The notes: generated by a model not told the origin, from the letters alone. A stretch of DNA of 64,000 nucleotides from Brachypodius melanocephalos (GCA_013398615.1 VZSR01003806.1:1823750-1887749), one strand, 5' to 3'; numbered from the stretch's first letter, positions 1 through 13,349 are shown. Made by a program: numbers and translations.

Positions 1-3000
1 CAAGGGTAAAGAAGTTCCAGGCATAGGACATTTCTGATCCATAGCTCTGTTTTTTATCTTCAAGATTTGATTTATGGTCTAGGGCTCAGAGTGGAGTTTG
101 GCATAGACACATTGCTGGATGGCTATGGGACTGCCTGACACTATTTAAAAACTAATGTCATGGTTAGAAAACAACTAGAAGAGCTGCTTAGTAACTCTTT
201 CTTTCCCATTTTAATATCTGATTGATTATTTTCTTCATACAGTTCTCAAAATAGGTCTACAGGTGGACTTGCATAGAAATTTAAATCTAAATCCTGTGTT
301 AAGGGTTTATATCATTAAGAGGTGGGTGAGTTACCCTGAAGATACAGTAGTCTCACAGCAATTTCCAAACCCTGAAGTGTCCAGCTTCCTTTTTTTTTTT
401 GGCCATACAAACAAAAATTAAATGCTGTGATACAAAATTAAGCAATTATCTTCCTCATACTTGAGCTTGTTTGGAGCTCACAAAATATGCATTTACTGAT
501 TCATCTCAGCTGTGGTATTCAAGAAAATAATTGTGTTTAGATTGTGATTTCATGATCTTTAGCCATTAAGTTTCACTTGAGATGCAGATTGCCTTTCTGA
601 GCATTTTTTTAAAATGCAACACTCAATAACAATATGATGCAGAAAAATTGAAACAATACCAAAAAAGAGAGTATCTTAACTAATTACAGACATCTCATAA
701 GAATTTGAAATTCTCTCATGTAATAGTTTTCAGGGAGCTACTACTCATTCATTAATAACTCAGCCAAGCTATTTAGTAGAGAAGTATTGACTGGCTTCTT
801 GATAACATTTATGAAATTTCATATATATTAGATACTTCCCCAGGTTCTTATTAGTTTTGTACTGAAACACAGGATTTCAAAACTGCTTGAGTTTCCCTTC
901 TCAAGTCAAGTACAGCAGCATGAGATTTTCTATATAATATTTTCAAAAGTCTATGGATCAACTTCTCGGTTATACCGAAAAAATAAATTACAAACACTTT
1001 TGCCTTATGTATTAATCCAAATTATTTAAACCACTAACTTCCAAAAACATAATATAAATTCAGTGCAAATGACTTTCTGAATAGTCAAAGTTTCATTTAA
1101 TACAAGATCAGAATTTCAAATTTGCTCTAATTTCATTCAAGAAATGAGTTCTCACTGATTTTAATGAGATTAAGAAGAGGTAACTCTTCCCTCATGCAGG
1201 ATGATTGTCTTTAATATTTAAAAATAAAATTATTCATATAGAACAAGTTCTTCAGTGCTTGTTTTCTTAATAATAGTTTTCTGATCTTCTATTTTTGGAA
1301 GACATCTAATGAAAAGAAGCTTTAGTCTAAAATAAAAGAAAGTAAACATCATCACATATCTCTGAACAATCAGAGAAAATTATTTTAGTAGAAAAAAAGA
1401 GAAGTTTAATTTTTATGGAATAAAAAATGAGGGTGAGTACATAAAAGCATATTGAATGTTTTCTTAATTTGGCTTTGCTGCCTCATATATTTTTGCTAAA
1501 ACCTGAAAAATATTTTTAATTTATGATATTTTTCAAGCATTTTTTGTAAATACAAAACTTCAGCCTGGACTTGATTTCCTTGTCTAATAAGATCCAGTAA
1601 TATTGTCACCTCTGAGTATCTTTCACTGTCAGTTCTCAGATTCTCTTGACTTTCACTCTCTCCTCTCATCTCTGATGCAATTTAATCTCTTATCAGAAAC
1701 TCAAGCTGTTTCCTTTCCTCTCTCCTTCCCTCTCCTCATTCCCTTGTTGCTATTCAGCTTTAGATCAGTCACAAACACTTTGATGATATCATCTTCCTTC
1801 TGTATTCTCTGATAAAAAATGTTTCTTTTATGTGCATTTCATTTTCTAATGTAGTGCAGTAATGTTCTAATTTCTGTAACATGCTCTTGCAATTTAGCTT
1901 CATCTGCTTGATTTGACTGGAAACTATTAAACACATCAAGTGTTTCAGGGACAGCTATCATGAAATATGATATTATCTGCTGAGTTTTACTACTTTGTGG
2001 CATATACCTGCTTCCCACATGGAATAAATTGCTGTTTAAATATTCTCCATGTATTTTTTATACTACCATAATACTCTGTCCTTTGAGCATTTTTATTACT
2101 TTATTTTTCCACTCAGGATGTTTATAAAACAGTAATCATTCTGCTAATGCCTTGTGATTGTTGAAAATGTGTTATATCAGCAGGATTGCAGTGATGGAAT
2201 AAGATCCATCCCACTACAGCTCTTCCATCTTGTCTGCCTTGTAACCATGCAAACAGCCTTTGCTGATACTTTGCTGATGCACCATGTTCTTCACTGAAAT
2301 GAACAGACCTGGCAGAAGGTGCACTTACCAGGACTTATTGCACAGTTCAGGAAAATCACCTCCTAGATGATCAAAGAGGAATCAGTCCAGGATGAATAAG
2401 TCAATTTATGTTGCAGCTGGATATTTAGCTTTTTTTTTATTTAGATCATCTACACCCTTGCTATTTTCAAAGTTTTAAAACAAATGTGGGGATTCTTCAG
2501 TGCCAATTTAAGATCCAGCTAAGAGACAGAGTGAATCTATGCTTATTTAAGTTAAAGACAGACCTATGGACAATAACCTAGTCCATGATGACTGTATTTT
2601 TGTATCAGACTGTCTTTGAGGTAAAACAGCCTTCACTTTTTCCTCGATAAAAGTACTGTGATAAAGTGTCCATTTACATTGTGGTTACTGATGCCTGTAC
2701 TTCCAGTCCTTCCTTATCCATAGATATGTAGAATTCCTCAAATTTCAGATGGGTTTTGTTTTTATGACACGATGATCTGGTTGTCCCATTGCAAACTGGA
2801 GTTCATTCAGGATCTGATCCAGTATCAGTGTCCCACAGTCTGGAAGAGGATGCTTGGAGGGACTTTTGTTTCATATGGAATAGATGACTTTAAATGTGGT
2901 CCTTTCTGCACAGGTAGTGACCCTGACAGCAGGAAGGGAGAGAGCTTCAGGAAATCATCTGTTTTTATGCATTTTTAATACACACCCTACCCAAGTACAT

Positions 3001-3125
3001 ACACTGCTTCTTTATTTCATTCACCAGTGAACATAGGCCCTTTGTACTCCCAGCAAACAATATTTAATTCCTCCTTTTCCCACCAAAATAAGTTCTATGA
3101 TGAAGATAGAAAGAAATAGTTGTGT
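1..3125. other. AT-rich intergenic or intronic DNA, no gene seen
   Basis: This stretch is AT-rich and has only short chance reading frames (70 codons or fewer). I see no splice-flanked exon, RNA gene or recognisable repeat family. Short T runs occur near 391-401 and 2431-2439. The pyrimidine-rich patch near 1620-1760 is not a pure tract. Confidence 0.6.
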
Positions 3126-3129
3126 CCCA

Positions 3130-3890
3130 AGTCTTGAGTCTGGAATGCTTAGAAGCTTGCCACAACACTCCCCTGCAAGGCTACAGACTGGGCACAGAGT
3201 GGCTGGACAGTGCCCAGGCAGAAAGGGACTTGGGGGTACTGATCAACAGCCAACTCAACACGAGCCAGCAGTGTGCCCTGGTGGCCAGGAAGGCCAGTGA
3301 TCCACCTGATCCACCTGACCTGGATCAGGAATGGTGTGGCCAGCAGGAGCAGGGAGGTCATTCTTCCCCTGTACTCGGCACTGTTGAGGGCACACCTCGA
3401 GTGCTGTGTCCAGCTCTGTCCCCTCAGTTTAGGAAGGACATTGAGATGCTTGAGCGCGTCCAGAGGAGGGAACGATGCTGGAGAGGGGCTTGGAACACAA
3501 ACCCTGTGAGGAATGACTGAGGGAGTTGGGGGTGTTTAGCCTGGAGGAAAGGAGACCTTATCACTCTCTAAACTGCCTGAAGGGTGGCTGTAGTCAGGTG
3601 GGAGTTGGTCTCTTCTCCCAGGCAACCACTGAAAGAGGAAGAGGACACAAGCTGCGCCAGAGGATGTTTAGGTTAGACATCAGGAAAAAATTCTTCACTG
3701 GAAGAGGAATTGGGCACTGGAATGGTCTGTCCAGGTAGGTGGTGGAGTCACCATCCCTGGACATGTTTAAAAAAACACTGGACATGGCACTCAGTGCTGT
3801 GGTTTAGTCAATGAGAAGGAGTTGAGTCATAGGTTGGACTTGATGATCTCAAAGGCCTTTCCAATGTAATTCATTCTGTGATTCTGTGAA
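3130..3890 (+). mobile_element. CR1 LINE, 5'-truncated, plus strand (ORF2 C-terminus + 3' end)
   Basis: This is the 3' part of a CR1 non-LTR retrotransposon. The plus-strand frame from about 3160 encodes the ORF2 segment after the RT core, including GTEWLDSAQAERDLGVLI and then SQQCA. A second frame near 3315-3420 carries the next CR1 block (ASRSREVILPLYSAL, then HLECCVQ). A third, at 3526-3738, carries GLFSQ-like residues and LDIRKKFFT. The protein is therefore split by frameshifts and cannot be made. The copy ends with two ATTCTGTG units at about 3873-3888, the usual CR1 3' terminus, which fixes the strand and the 3' edge. The 5' edge is a truncation and is only approximate. A 9-bp duplication (TGATCCACC twice, near 3299-3316) accounts for part of the frame loss. 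Confidence 0.93.
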
Positions 3891-4130
3891 AAAGATCTAT
3901 ATCTACTATGTTAAAAGAAACTGTAATTCTAGCTTTTGGATCTTTCTCATGACCTTTTCTTTCCAGAGGTATTTTCTCGATGCTACCTGCATTATCTACA
4001 CACTGTCATTTCTGGAGCTAGGTAAAACTCTATAGACATGAAGTGTCAAGGGCTTCAAAAATTTCTACATATTTGTGTTTCTCATTTTTTTAAAAAGAGC
4101 TCTCAAAATATCCAAACTAAGTTATATTTA
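3891..4130. other. Spacer between two tail-to-tail CR1 copies
   Basis: This 240-bp AT-rich spacer separates the 3' end of the plus-strand CR1 from the 3' end of the minus-strand CR1. I see no recognisable element in it. Confidence 0.6.
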
Positions 4131-4940
4131 ACAGAATCATGGTGTGGTTTGGGCTAGAAGGTACCTTATGGATTGTATAGTTCCAAGTCCCCTGCTATGG
4201 AGAGGTACACCTTCCACTTGTTTAAAGTGTTCTCCAACCTGTCCTTGAACATTTCCAGGGATGTTGCAACCACAACTTGTCTCAACAACCCCTTCTGCTG
4301 CCTCACCACCCACATAGTGAAGTTCTACCTTATACCTAATAGAAATTTACTCCCTTCCAGTATAGTACTGGAATGCTGCTCTCAGGTTTCCCTGGTCTTT
4401 GTAGGAGGGGTGTCCCAGCCATCTGACCATCTTTGTGACCTCCTCTGGACCAGCTTCAACAGGTCCCCATATTTCTTCTATTGGAGGCCTCAGAACCAAA
4501 CATAATACTTGCAGTGGAGTCTCACCAGAGCAGAGGGGCAGAATGACCTCTCTCACTGCTGGCCAGGCTGCTAGGCATATATCACAGGATCTGGTTGTTT
4601 ATCTTAGCTTTGATCACACATTACCAGGACATGTTATGTTTCTTGTCAACCAATGCTCACTCCCAAGTCTTTCTCCTCTGGGACACTCTCAATGCAATCT
4701 CCATCCAGCCTCTATTTGTGCCTGGGGTTGCCCTGATCCAAGTTCAGGACCTGGCAACTGGCCTTGCTGAACATCATGAGGTTCACACAGGTCCACTTCT
4801 CAAGGCTGTCATGGTCCCTCTGGATGCCATTCCTTCCTTCCTGGGGTGTCGGTTGCACCACACAACTCAGTGTCATCAGCAAACTTGCCGAGAGTGCACT
4901 CGATTCCACTATCCCTGTTGCTGACCAAGATTTCCTACAA
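4131..4940 (-). mobile_element. CR1 LINE, 5'-truncated, minus strand (RT end + 3' end)
   Basis: This CR1 is inverted relative to its neighbour. Its 3' end lies at the low coordinate, where the plus strand reads ACAGAATCATGGTGTGG followed by GGGCTAGAAGG. Reading the minus strand from about 4925 gives the RT catalytic box KFADDT intact (complement of 4871-4886), then RNGIQRD, DSLEKWTCVNLM and NLDQGNPR (within 4712-4860). Further on come REVILPL (4556 downward) and an AAFQY block. Several frames are needed, so ORF2 is broken. Similarity fades above 4940, which I take as the 5' truncation. Coding capacity is lost even though the FADD metal-binding residues survive. Confidence 0.93.
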
Positions 4941-5940
4941 AAATATAAAAGAGATATTAATTGCTTGAGCAGATCTATGTACAAACTGCCCTCTTCCCCT
5001 TTCACTGCTGGACATCATGACATTTTGGTAGAATTACAGTGATGTTGCCTTCCACAATGTCTGGGAAGAGAGGTGTTTTTATCCTAACACAGTGACTCAT
5101 ATAAAACCTTACTTTGGAGAATGCTGTGGGGGTAATACTCTCCCATTGTTCACTCCACTATAAAAAATTAAAATAAATGTGAACAATGAACAAACATCAT
5201 ATTACAGTGTTTTCTGAAATTCTTAAATATTTCTATAGTTACTATGGTAAAAATCATTACTGGACTATTATGTGTTGATGAAAATGATTAGAATTTATGG
5301 CAGCAGGAAAAATGCTAGATCATGTGAAGGTTATTTTGTGGGATTCAGTCCCATAGTTTATGTCATTTGAGCTTCTTTCCTTTCAAAACATTCATTTTAT
5401 GGGGTTTTAAATATTTGCTTGTTTTATTTTTTTATTATGATGTGTGATTTATCGTCTTGTTCTGGAAAGTGAAAATCAGCAAGTAAGGTTGCCATTCAAG
5501 CTAATTGCCCTTTGACCTTCACACTTCCTTTCTGCTGTGATGCAATGCAGATATTCAATTTTTCTTTAGTGAAATATGTGCATTTGAGTGAAAATATATT
5601 CATTTTATTTATCTGCATCAGTTAAGGTTTATTCACAGAGGAGGTATATTTTTGCTATAAATGAGAAATATATTTCAAGGTTATAATTCTTTGGTTTCTC
5701 CTTTATGTTTCAGTGTTGTTTTGTGAACAGCATTTTGAATTACCCTGGCTTGTATCATCTTTTTCCTCAGAGACACCCTCACAAAAAATAGAAACAAAAA
5801 ACCCCAAGCAGAATGGAGAAGAATTGCAATGTGGATAACCTTGTACATTTTATAGATAATTGCCCCTCTGGGGCTGTATAATTCAGAGGCATAAAATGGA
5901 CTCATTCTCAAACTGTATAAATTCTAGAGAGCCTGAAGTT

Positions 5941-5973
5941 TAAAAAAAAAAAAAAAAGGAAAAAAAAAAAAGA
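5941..5973. repeat. A-rich tract
   Basis: Two near-pure A runs, interrupted by GG, with an A/G-rich end. No retrocopy body is recognisable upstream. Confidence 0.85.
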
Positions 5974-8458
5974 AGAAAACTCTCATCTACTACGGGCATT
6001 CAGCTGTGAAATAATTACTCCACTGACCTCATTTTACCACTGACATCTATGAGAGCAGAGATTTATCAAGGCCGAGTGCTTCTGAAAATCTCACCTTTAG
6101 TGTCAGTGAGAAAACTTGCTCATTCCAGATTCTCACTTCACCTGATATTTTAAGCAACTACCACGAAGACCTGTGAGGGCACCTCCAAGGTTGGAGGGGC
6201 AAGGAAAGGAGGACAGAAGAGAAAGGATAAGGAGACCTAAGTAACCTTTTCTTTCCTGCACCCATACAGAAAAATTCTTCAGTAAAAATGTCCCATTCTA
6301 CTTGTAAAAGTTAATCAGGTCTTTAACTTTATGACTGAATATTATTTATGATTATTAATTCTATTTTAAACTGGTTTTAATATGTAAATTAAAGCATCAC
6401 TCTCTAACAAAGAAAGTGATGATGGATATTGCTGGCAGTAATACAATGACTAAATGAATCTATGTTTTTATTACCATTTTAAGAATATATTGAGCAAAAC
6501 TTCTGAATACATGGTGGATCTGTCAGAGGCTTTGTGGCAAGACTCTCTCATCAGCCAAATGAAATTGTGGCTCTGTCTTGAGCACACATGAACAAGACTC
6601 TTGTTGAGAATAGTTATAAAAATTCTAAAAGCATCTGGAAAAAGGAGGTAACAAAAATTCACCTTTCCATACCCAGTGAAAAGTGATAGCTGAACAAAGA
6701 GTATACACTACTGTTCAAAAAATTCCAAACACTTCACAAACACTTTGTATTTCCCTCATGAAGCATTTCAACTACATATAAAAGGCATTTCTATATAAGC
6801 CAGAATTTCCTACTGCATACTGGGAAAGCAATATCCTTCTGAATTTGGGATGGGGTTAAGAGCAAGAGCTGAGGTTGTAAAACTCCTAGTGAAGCAATGG
6901 AAGTTCAACATAACACAAATTGGATCCATACAGGCAGGTTTCACTCGTATTAAACATAAAACCAAATAAAATTGTGCTATCTACTTCTGTTTCTGCAAGT
7001 GACTTTTCTTTTGTAAAGATATCATATATCAGAACATAATTTTTAATGGGTCTTCCATGTGTTTTCACAACAAAAATTATAAGCATAATATGCGAGGAGA
7101 ATTAAGAGACTTTTGTACAGACTTTAATTTATTTTCCTTACATCACCGTATTCCATAGAGCAGAACATTTTGACCCACTGTTACTTAACACCATGTCATA
7201 AAGCAGAAATATTAATTCAAAACAACATTATACTAAGCTAATAACATTTACTTAAACAGAAACAATGTTTTAATTCTAGATTTTCATGTCTTTTCAATGT
7301 TTAATCAAAAAAAATTATAATAAATATTTTTCATATTCCAGATAGTAATATTTTATAAAAATATAATCAAAATTTATTAAATAACAACTAGAACTGTATC
7401 TTTTCATGTTAGTCTAACCTGATCCATAGAATCAAACGCCAAGAAATACCTATGCTTTAACAAAACAAGTATATATTTCCTTGGATATAAACCTTGGTTT
7501 TCAAATTAGTCCATATTAAACTTTTCTGAAAGTTTAAATCTCCTAGGGAGTTAAGAAAAAGAATCTGACTTATAAAGTCACATTTCTGGTCTTCTGTAAA
7601 TCTGTCTCAAGGGCTAGTTTGTGTTCATTCTTCCTTCCCCTGATCAGAATGAGCATTTAATGATATCAAATACACTACTTCAGAAACCCAAAATATGACA
7701 TAAATGCAGAAAGGGGCTTTGATAAATGGACTCATTTTTATAACCTGCAATGTAGAGCACTATTGAGTAGCTTTAGGATGGCCCATTCTCTTTACTGGTT
7801 TCCCTTGCTCACTTTTATAAAATAGTTGTGTTGCACATATATGAATTTATTGTCATTGTTTTTCTGGTTTCATTTACTCATCCAATGGTTTGAAAGTCTC
7901 CAAAGACATTGCAATATCTGTTTTTAAAGACTGTCAACATTTCCTAAACCTCTTTTACAAGTCATGCTTTTGGGTCTCCTAACAAAAATATATAGTAGTT
8001 TTTAATCTACACATTAAGAAAGGATTATTTTTTTCTTAAGTCAAAAATGCAGGGTCTATTCTTTACTTTACATAGCCTATGTATAGTTTCAACTGTATTC
8101 CCTCAGCCATGTTATTTCCTTCTGCAGACATCATTTCAGTCTTATCTTTTGTAGAGGTCATTGGCAGTGGCAGCTTATCACTTCTGGCATGAATTTGTTT
8201 GCACATGTCTAAGAGAGTGCTCATCTTCTGCAAATTTCAGTGGAGGGTCTGCTACACACAGAGGTCTCAAACATGACAATCCTGGTTATAAAGTGTTGCT
8301 TTGGTTTGAAAGCACTAGTTTTGTGTTCAGTTTTGATTGATATTTCAGCATCCTTCAGTCTGAACACACTAGGAGTGAACCAGCAAATAGTATTTTTGCA
8401 GCACCTGAAGCACACCAAGTACTGTGTGAGACAGGTAGATCCAAAATGGACAGATCTG

Positions 8459-8476
8459 ATCTCTCTCTCTCTTTTT

Positions 8477-8507
<31 letters not shown>

Positions 8508-8526
8508 TTTCTTTTTTTTTTTCCCC
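8459..8526. repeat. Polypyrimidine tract, (CT)n then T-rich
   Basis: The tract begins with TCTCTCTCTCTC and continues as T runs broken by single Cs, ending TTCCCCAG. Read alone it looks like a strong splice-acceptor tract. No open exon with coding character follows, so I treat it as simple sequence. Confidence 0.9.
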
Positions 8527-10082
8527 AGAGCGAAAAATATGATGTGTTCAAGTGGGAAAAGAATGAATTCTAGCAATAACACCAGAAACTGTTCCTAGTT
8601 CAGATCTCTACACCTTGTTTGGTATTTTATGAGGAGTATGTTCATGTTATTTATGTGTAGTTAGAGTGGCTCTTTGCATGTGAACACAGACACACAAAAA
8701 CACACTTACACTTTTTACCTGTTTCCTGTGCACATATATATTTGTTTATGTGAATCAAAATGCATAAAACTTACACAATGTATTTCATTCACAACTTTAG
8801 TTGTGCTGGTAAAGAAAAAAAAATAGCTGAGTATCATTCTGAATGTGATGGGAACAAGAAGCAATCCCCCAGGATAGAGGCAATGTGTCCATCAGGTAAT
8901 TGGTGCTTTTGTTGTGAAGGCAAGAAGTTCCTGCATTTGCTGAATTCTAATTTACTGTCAGTGTTTTGTTAATGTTTGAGTATGCCTTTCACATTTACTC
9001 CAAAGTAAAGGGAGATGATAATTTAAGGAATGACAAGCTGCCATTCAGCAGATCACTGATATTGTGGTCTCTATGATTCTATGTCTTCCTAATTCCTATT
9101 GAGTTCAAAACCCAGGGGAGCCTCAGGTCAATGCCTATCATAGAAGCAAGGTGATCAGCTTGCTTCTTCATTCAACATTGGTTTCTCTTGTTCAGTGAAA
9201 ACTACAATCAAAGGACTCCCATTCAAGAAAGGTACATCTACTCAGTTGTTGCTTCTCCTTAGTCAGCTGTTTCTTCAAAACAAGCAATTCCTCATTCTTG
9301 TGAAATTCCTGTAGGTTGTGTTGAGTACATTTGCTTACACTAACTACGTCTTTACTACACAACCACTACACCAGTCAGCTAAATTTGCACATAGTTGAAA
9401 TTCTACTATAGTCCTGAACTTATTTTACTGAGTAAAATGGTTTTGCTCAGCTCTTCTTAGCTGACAGTGTTTGCCTTTGTTCCTTTTTTGATCTTCATGA
9501 TATTATACCCTTTCCTGGTTTTGTTGAAGTTTATTAAAAAAAAAAAATCTGTAATTCTTAGTTCCATTTACCTTAAATATCAAAGACAACAGAGTGAATT
9601 ATTCAAACAGTAACAATTGTTTTCTAAATTAGGAATTGAACATAGAAATAAAATTAGCTCAAAAAGGCTAGTGTCTAAATTTCATTTTTAAAATTAAGTT
9701 TTTGTAACATTTCTCCTTTTTCATTTGAAAAATCTGTTTAAAATTTAATTTTATAGTTAACATTTTAAATGTTTTTATTCAATTTTCATTCAAGTCCAAA
9801 GAAAGTTGGTAAAAAAATCTGCAACTGACATAAAAATATCATAGCTCATTTCTTCCTATTTCTTAATCTTTATGCTCAGTCTGATGCTGCTCTGCTAACA
9901 GGTAGAATTAACCCAGATTCGTTCCCGCAAACAAAGAAGAAAAAGACACACTGGAGTCTGATAACCGAAATTTTTCATGTGCTTGAGTATACGAATTTGA
10001 AACACACTTCTATATAATTAGTCATTTTAGATAGGGGTAAAAGAATGTAAGAAAATCTGGGATTCTTTTGAACAAAAAAAAC

Positions 10083-10860
10083 CCAAATCTGTCCAACATG
10101 TTGAGGTCCTTCTGAAGGGCTTTGCAGCACTCTGGGATATCAGCCATTCCTCCAAGCTTTGCATTTTCAGTGAACTTGCTGAGGAGGCATCTGCCACTTC
10201 ATCTGAGTCACTGATAATTTGAACAATACTAAGCCCATATTGAACCGTGGGGAACACTGCTCAGGACAGACATGTGCTACTGGTTTTACCCTCTGGGATC
10301 TGCCATTCGGCCACTTGTCAATCCAATTCATTGTCCGCTCATCCAGTCCACACTTCCTGAGTTTGCCTACAAGGATATTGTGAGAGACAGGGTCAAAAGC
10401 CTTGCTGAAGTCAAGGCAGACAATATTCACTGCTCTTCCATCATCCATCTGGGTATTTGTTTCATCACAGAAAGTAGTCTGGTTGGTCAAGCTTTATTTA
10501 CCTTTAGGGAATCCATTCTGACTACTACTGATCACCTTCTTGTCAACCATGTGGAGAGAGATGGCCTCTATAAGGAGGCACTCCATCAACTCTCCAGGGA
10601 TTGAGTTGAGGCTGGCTGGCCAGTAACTTCCTGGATGCTCCTTCTCATCTTTTTTGAAGATTGGAGTGAGATTTTCTTTCTTCCAGTCCTCTGGCAATTC
10701 CCTTGATCCTCAAGACCTTTCAATGATGGCCATGATGGCCATGAGTGGCCTAGCTTTGATGTCCACCAGCTCTCTCAGCACTCATGGATGCATTACAACA
10801 GGGCCCATGGACTTTGGATGTCAAGTTCACCTGCTCATAATTGCTGTCTGATCTCTCAGC
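10083..10860 (-). mobile_element. CR1 LINE fragment, minus strand, internal RT domain
   Basis: This is an internal piece of CR1 ORF2 covering much of the reverse transcriptase. On the minus strand, 10697 to 10494 reads PEDWKKENLTPIFKKDEKE, then NSIPGELMECLL and SSQNGFPKGK. From 10490 to about 10290 it reads DDGRAVNIVCLDFSKAFD, SHNILVGKLRKCGLDE and NWIDKWPNGRSQRV. These are the usual ordered RT motifs. The metal-binding box that should read FADD reads FTEN (complement of 10154-10177), so both catalytic aspartates are gone. Frames also shift near 10490 and after about 10230. Neither the C-terminal ORF2 end nor the 3' tail is present, so this copy is truncated at both ends. The upper edge is approximate. 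Confidence 0.93.
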
Positions 10861-12981
10861 TTGGTTACGCCGGAGCACAAAGCTCCTCGTGAGCCTAAGG
10901 ACTCTAAAGACTTTCTACCACAATTTTGAGAGCTAAGTGTCTAAAACTAGCTGTGTAACTAAAGTATGTCATTTCAGATCTGAGTCACTTTAAATAAACA
11001 GGGAACACCTCTGTAAAAATCCAGTCTGTTAATGCTGGGCTGCTGTGAATTTAGGAATTCAAATCAATTGACCAAAGAGAAAATGAAATGATGGTGAACT
11101 TAATGCTGACATGGGCATTGAGAGTGAGCACTAGAAACCTAAGGAGCGACCCCCTGTCTTGTTTAGTGATATGCAGTTCTGCCCAAATAAACAGTACACA
11201 GGAGTGTAAAATGGAAGGTTGAAATAATTTTCACACTTGCAGCCATCAAGTTGGGACACACCTCAGATCTCTTTTAACAAAAGTTTCTTTATGGATTTAT
11301 TTTCTTTTATGAAACTTTTGTTCATATCACTACATGAATGCCAGTATTACATTGTGAAAACAAGTACCCAATATAAAAAAGACAGTCCAGTTAGTGTTGG
11401 CTAGAAACCTGAGATGAAAATAGCAGTGCCTCTTCTTTTTTTCTCCCCCAAGGTAGAATCTGAGTCATATATTAATTCATACAGTGAATATCTTATCTTC
11501 TGCATCAATTAAGTTTTTATAATAGGAAAGCATCTAAGATTTTAATTTTCAAATTCTAATAAAATACATGTATTTAGATGAATGTTGATATTGATGAATG
11601 GATATCGGTAAAACAAGTATTTAGATGGATGTTGACAGGAAAACATTTGTTATACATGGTCGTAGTCAGATATGCATAGAATTAATTCTACCAACTATTA
11701 ATGATCTTTGAAAGGATGTATTAAAATTGATTTATTTTACCAGATTAGATCAGGAAAACTGGCCCAAGAAGATGAAATAATGTCCTTGTGGAATATATTT
11801 GAATAGCAAAACTGGTTAATACTTATTATCCTTTATGAATAAGCTACAAGAAGAGGCCTGGCATTTCAAAGGGGTGTGACATAATCCTGTGTTTGAAATG
11901 TAGGACATAAATCTATTTTGTTTTAAACTAGCCCTGGGCTGCATTTATTATTTTTGTTAAGAAAACTGTCTCTCTCTTTCCCATTTATTTTTGTGTTTAT
12001 TTTACTATTTTTGTTAATGATCCTTTCAAAAGAGCTACTTAATGCTGCAGTGTGCTCTTAACTTCAATAATGGAACAATCAATGAAGATGATAGCCTTCA
12101 AAATTCTTGCATCCATATAATTTTTAATAATCCAGAAGTGTTTTGAAACACTGCAGTTAGTTCATGTTTTACAGGGTCTCTGGAAATATCCAAGTACCCC
12201 AAATTTTATCAGACACTTGAAAACATATTGAGCACAAAAGGAGTTTTGGCCTTTGGTCTACAAAAAAGTTAGTGATTGCCTCCCACCCCCAGTCAAATGT
12301 GACTTCTGGCCTTATATGTTTTTTCTTTTAATTTTTATTTATTTGGGGTTTTTTCGTTCCTTACCCTCTCCCCACGCACCAACCCTCTCAAAAAAACAAA
12401 AAAAAACAAAAAAAAAACAAAAAAAAAAAAAAAAAAGAAAAAAGAAAAAGGAGGATATCCACAGAAATTACAATTAAAAGAGAGATCTTCAGAACAAAAG
12501 ATTGTGGTCACATCATTCTGTTTGGGGTTTTTTTGGGCCTGCAGGCATTCTTTTTCCCTGCACAGAAAAGGTGATTTCTAATTTCAAATATGCTGTTAAT
12601 TCTAGAATTGATTAATAATGCTGTCAAAACCCTATAGATTAATCAAGCTATCTCTCCCAGAGGCTGGAAGCTAATCTTTCTGCTTACTTCATGAGGAGAG
12701 TTTAATTATATCCTTTCTAGGACCATTGGCTAGTTTCATTGGCTCTTCAGTTACATCACCCCACTCTTACTCCTCAATGTTCTGTTCTCAGAAAAAAAAT
12801 CTTAGCAAAAGAAACATTTTCAAGCAGTATGTTTACATTCTATCTTATCCCCAATAAAATGCATTTTAAAATTTACCAATATTATAAGATTTGCAATCCT
12901 GTCACAGGTAAGAGTAAGTACAGGTGAAACAGGAGGAATCATACAAAAAATCCATGAAAGTAGAAGAGGTTAAAGAGACAG
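10861..12981. other. AT-rich gene-free DNA
   Basis: No gene or transposon is seen. There is an A-rich tract at 12390-12450, and an imperfect local duplication in which GTATTTAGATG starts at 11570 and recurs at 11618. Confidence 0.6.
12390..12450. repeat. A-rich simple repeat (A with C/G interruptions)
   Basis: A runs broken by single C and then G bases. The lysine-rich frame over it is a translation of the tract, not a gene. Confidence 0.9.
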
Positions 12982-12987
12982 CTATAC
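12982..12987 (+). repeat. Target-site duplication, left copy (CTATAC)
   Basis: Six bases directly before the TG that opens the LTR. The right copy CTATAT follows the terminal CA at 13449-13454, with one mismatch. A 6-bp duplication suggests a betaretrovirus-like (ERVK-type) integrase, though 5 bp with an unaligned base is also possible. Confidence 0.6.
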
Positions 12988-13183
12988 TGTGGGAATCAGG
13001 CTGGCTGGGGTAGACAGTGGGCTGACCTCCACTGGTCACACAGAAGGCATCATATTAAGGCCGTGGGAAGCAGGATTTCAAGAGGGAAAACATCTAGCTA
13101 GGTTATGGTAAGAACTGGATTATGGGAGTAGTTATGTAAATTAGGTGGTTCCATATTAGGCAACATTTCTAGTTCTTGTCTAT

Positions 13184-13210
13184 GATTGGTTTGTAACATT
13201 CTCTATATAA
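13184..13210 (+). promoter_or_regulatory. LTR core promoter: inverted CCAAT box and TATA box
   Basis: GATTGGT at 13184-13190 and TATATAA at 13204-13210 lie in the U3 part of the solo LTR. Spacing to the ATTAAA signal at 13350 fits a U3-R layout. Whether the promoter is still active cannot be told from sequence. Confidence 0.55.
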
Positions 13211-13349
13211 GATTATGCTTCAAGTTCATGTTGATGATTAGTTCCCTACCCTCAGAGGTAACCCTATACCTTGTTGAGTTTACCCTGTTGCTGGGTCTTT
13301 GGAGATTGTGCTATATGCATGGCTTTTACCCTTTGTTATTTTGCTTGTT

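Larger units (their letters stand above)
4941..10080. other. AT-rich gene-free DNA
   Basis: About 5 kb without a supportable gene or transposon. It contains A-rich tracts near 5941-5973 and a long pyrimidine tract at 8459-8526. Reading frames here are short (100 codons or fewer). Those at 8240-8582 are translations of the pyrimidine tract. Confidence 0.6.

Noticed and set aside
8240..8582. Frames rich in F/S or K/R around 8460-8525, and a possible splice acceptor
   Set aside because: They are translations of a polypyrimidine tract. The tract ends in CCCCAG but no coding exon follows.
9040..9095. TCTATGATTCTATG, like a CR1 terminal repeat
   Set aside because: The DNA upstream shows no CR1 3' region, so two 8-mer-like units alone are not enough.
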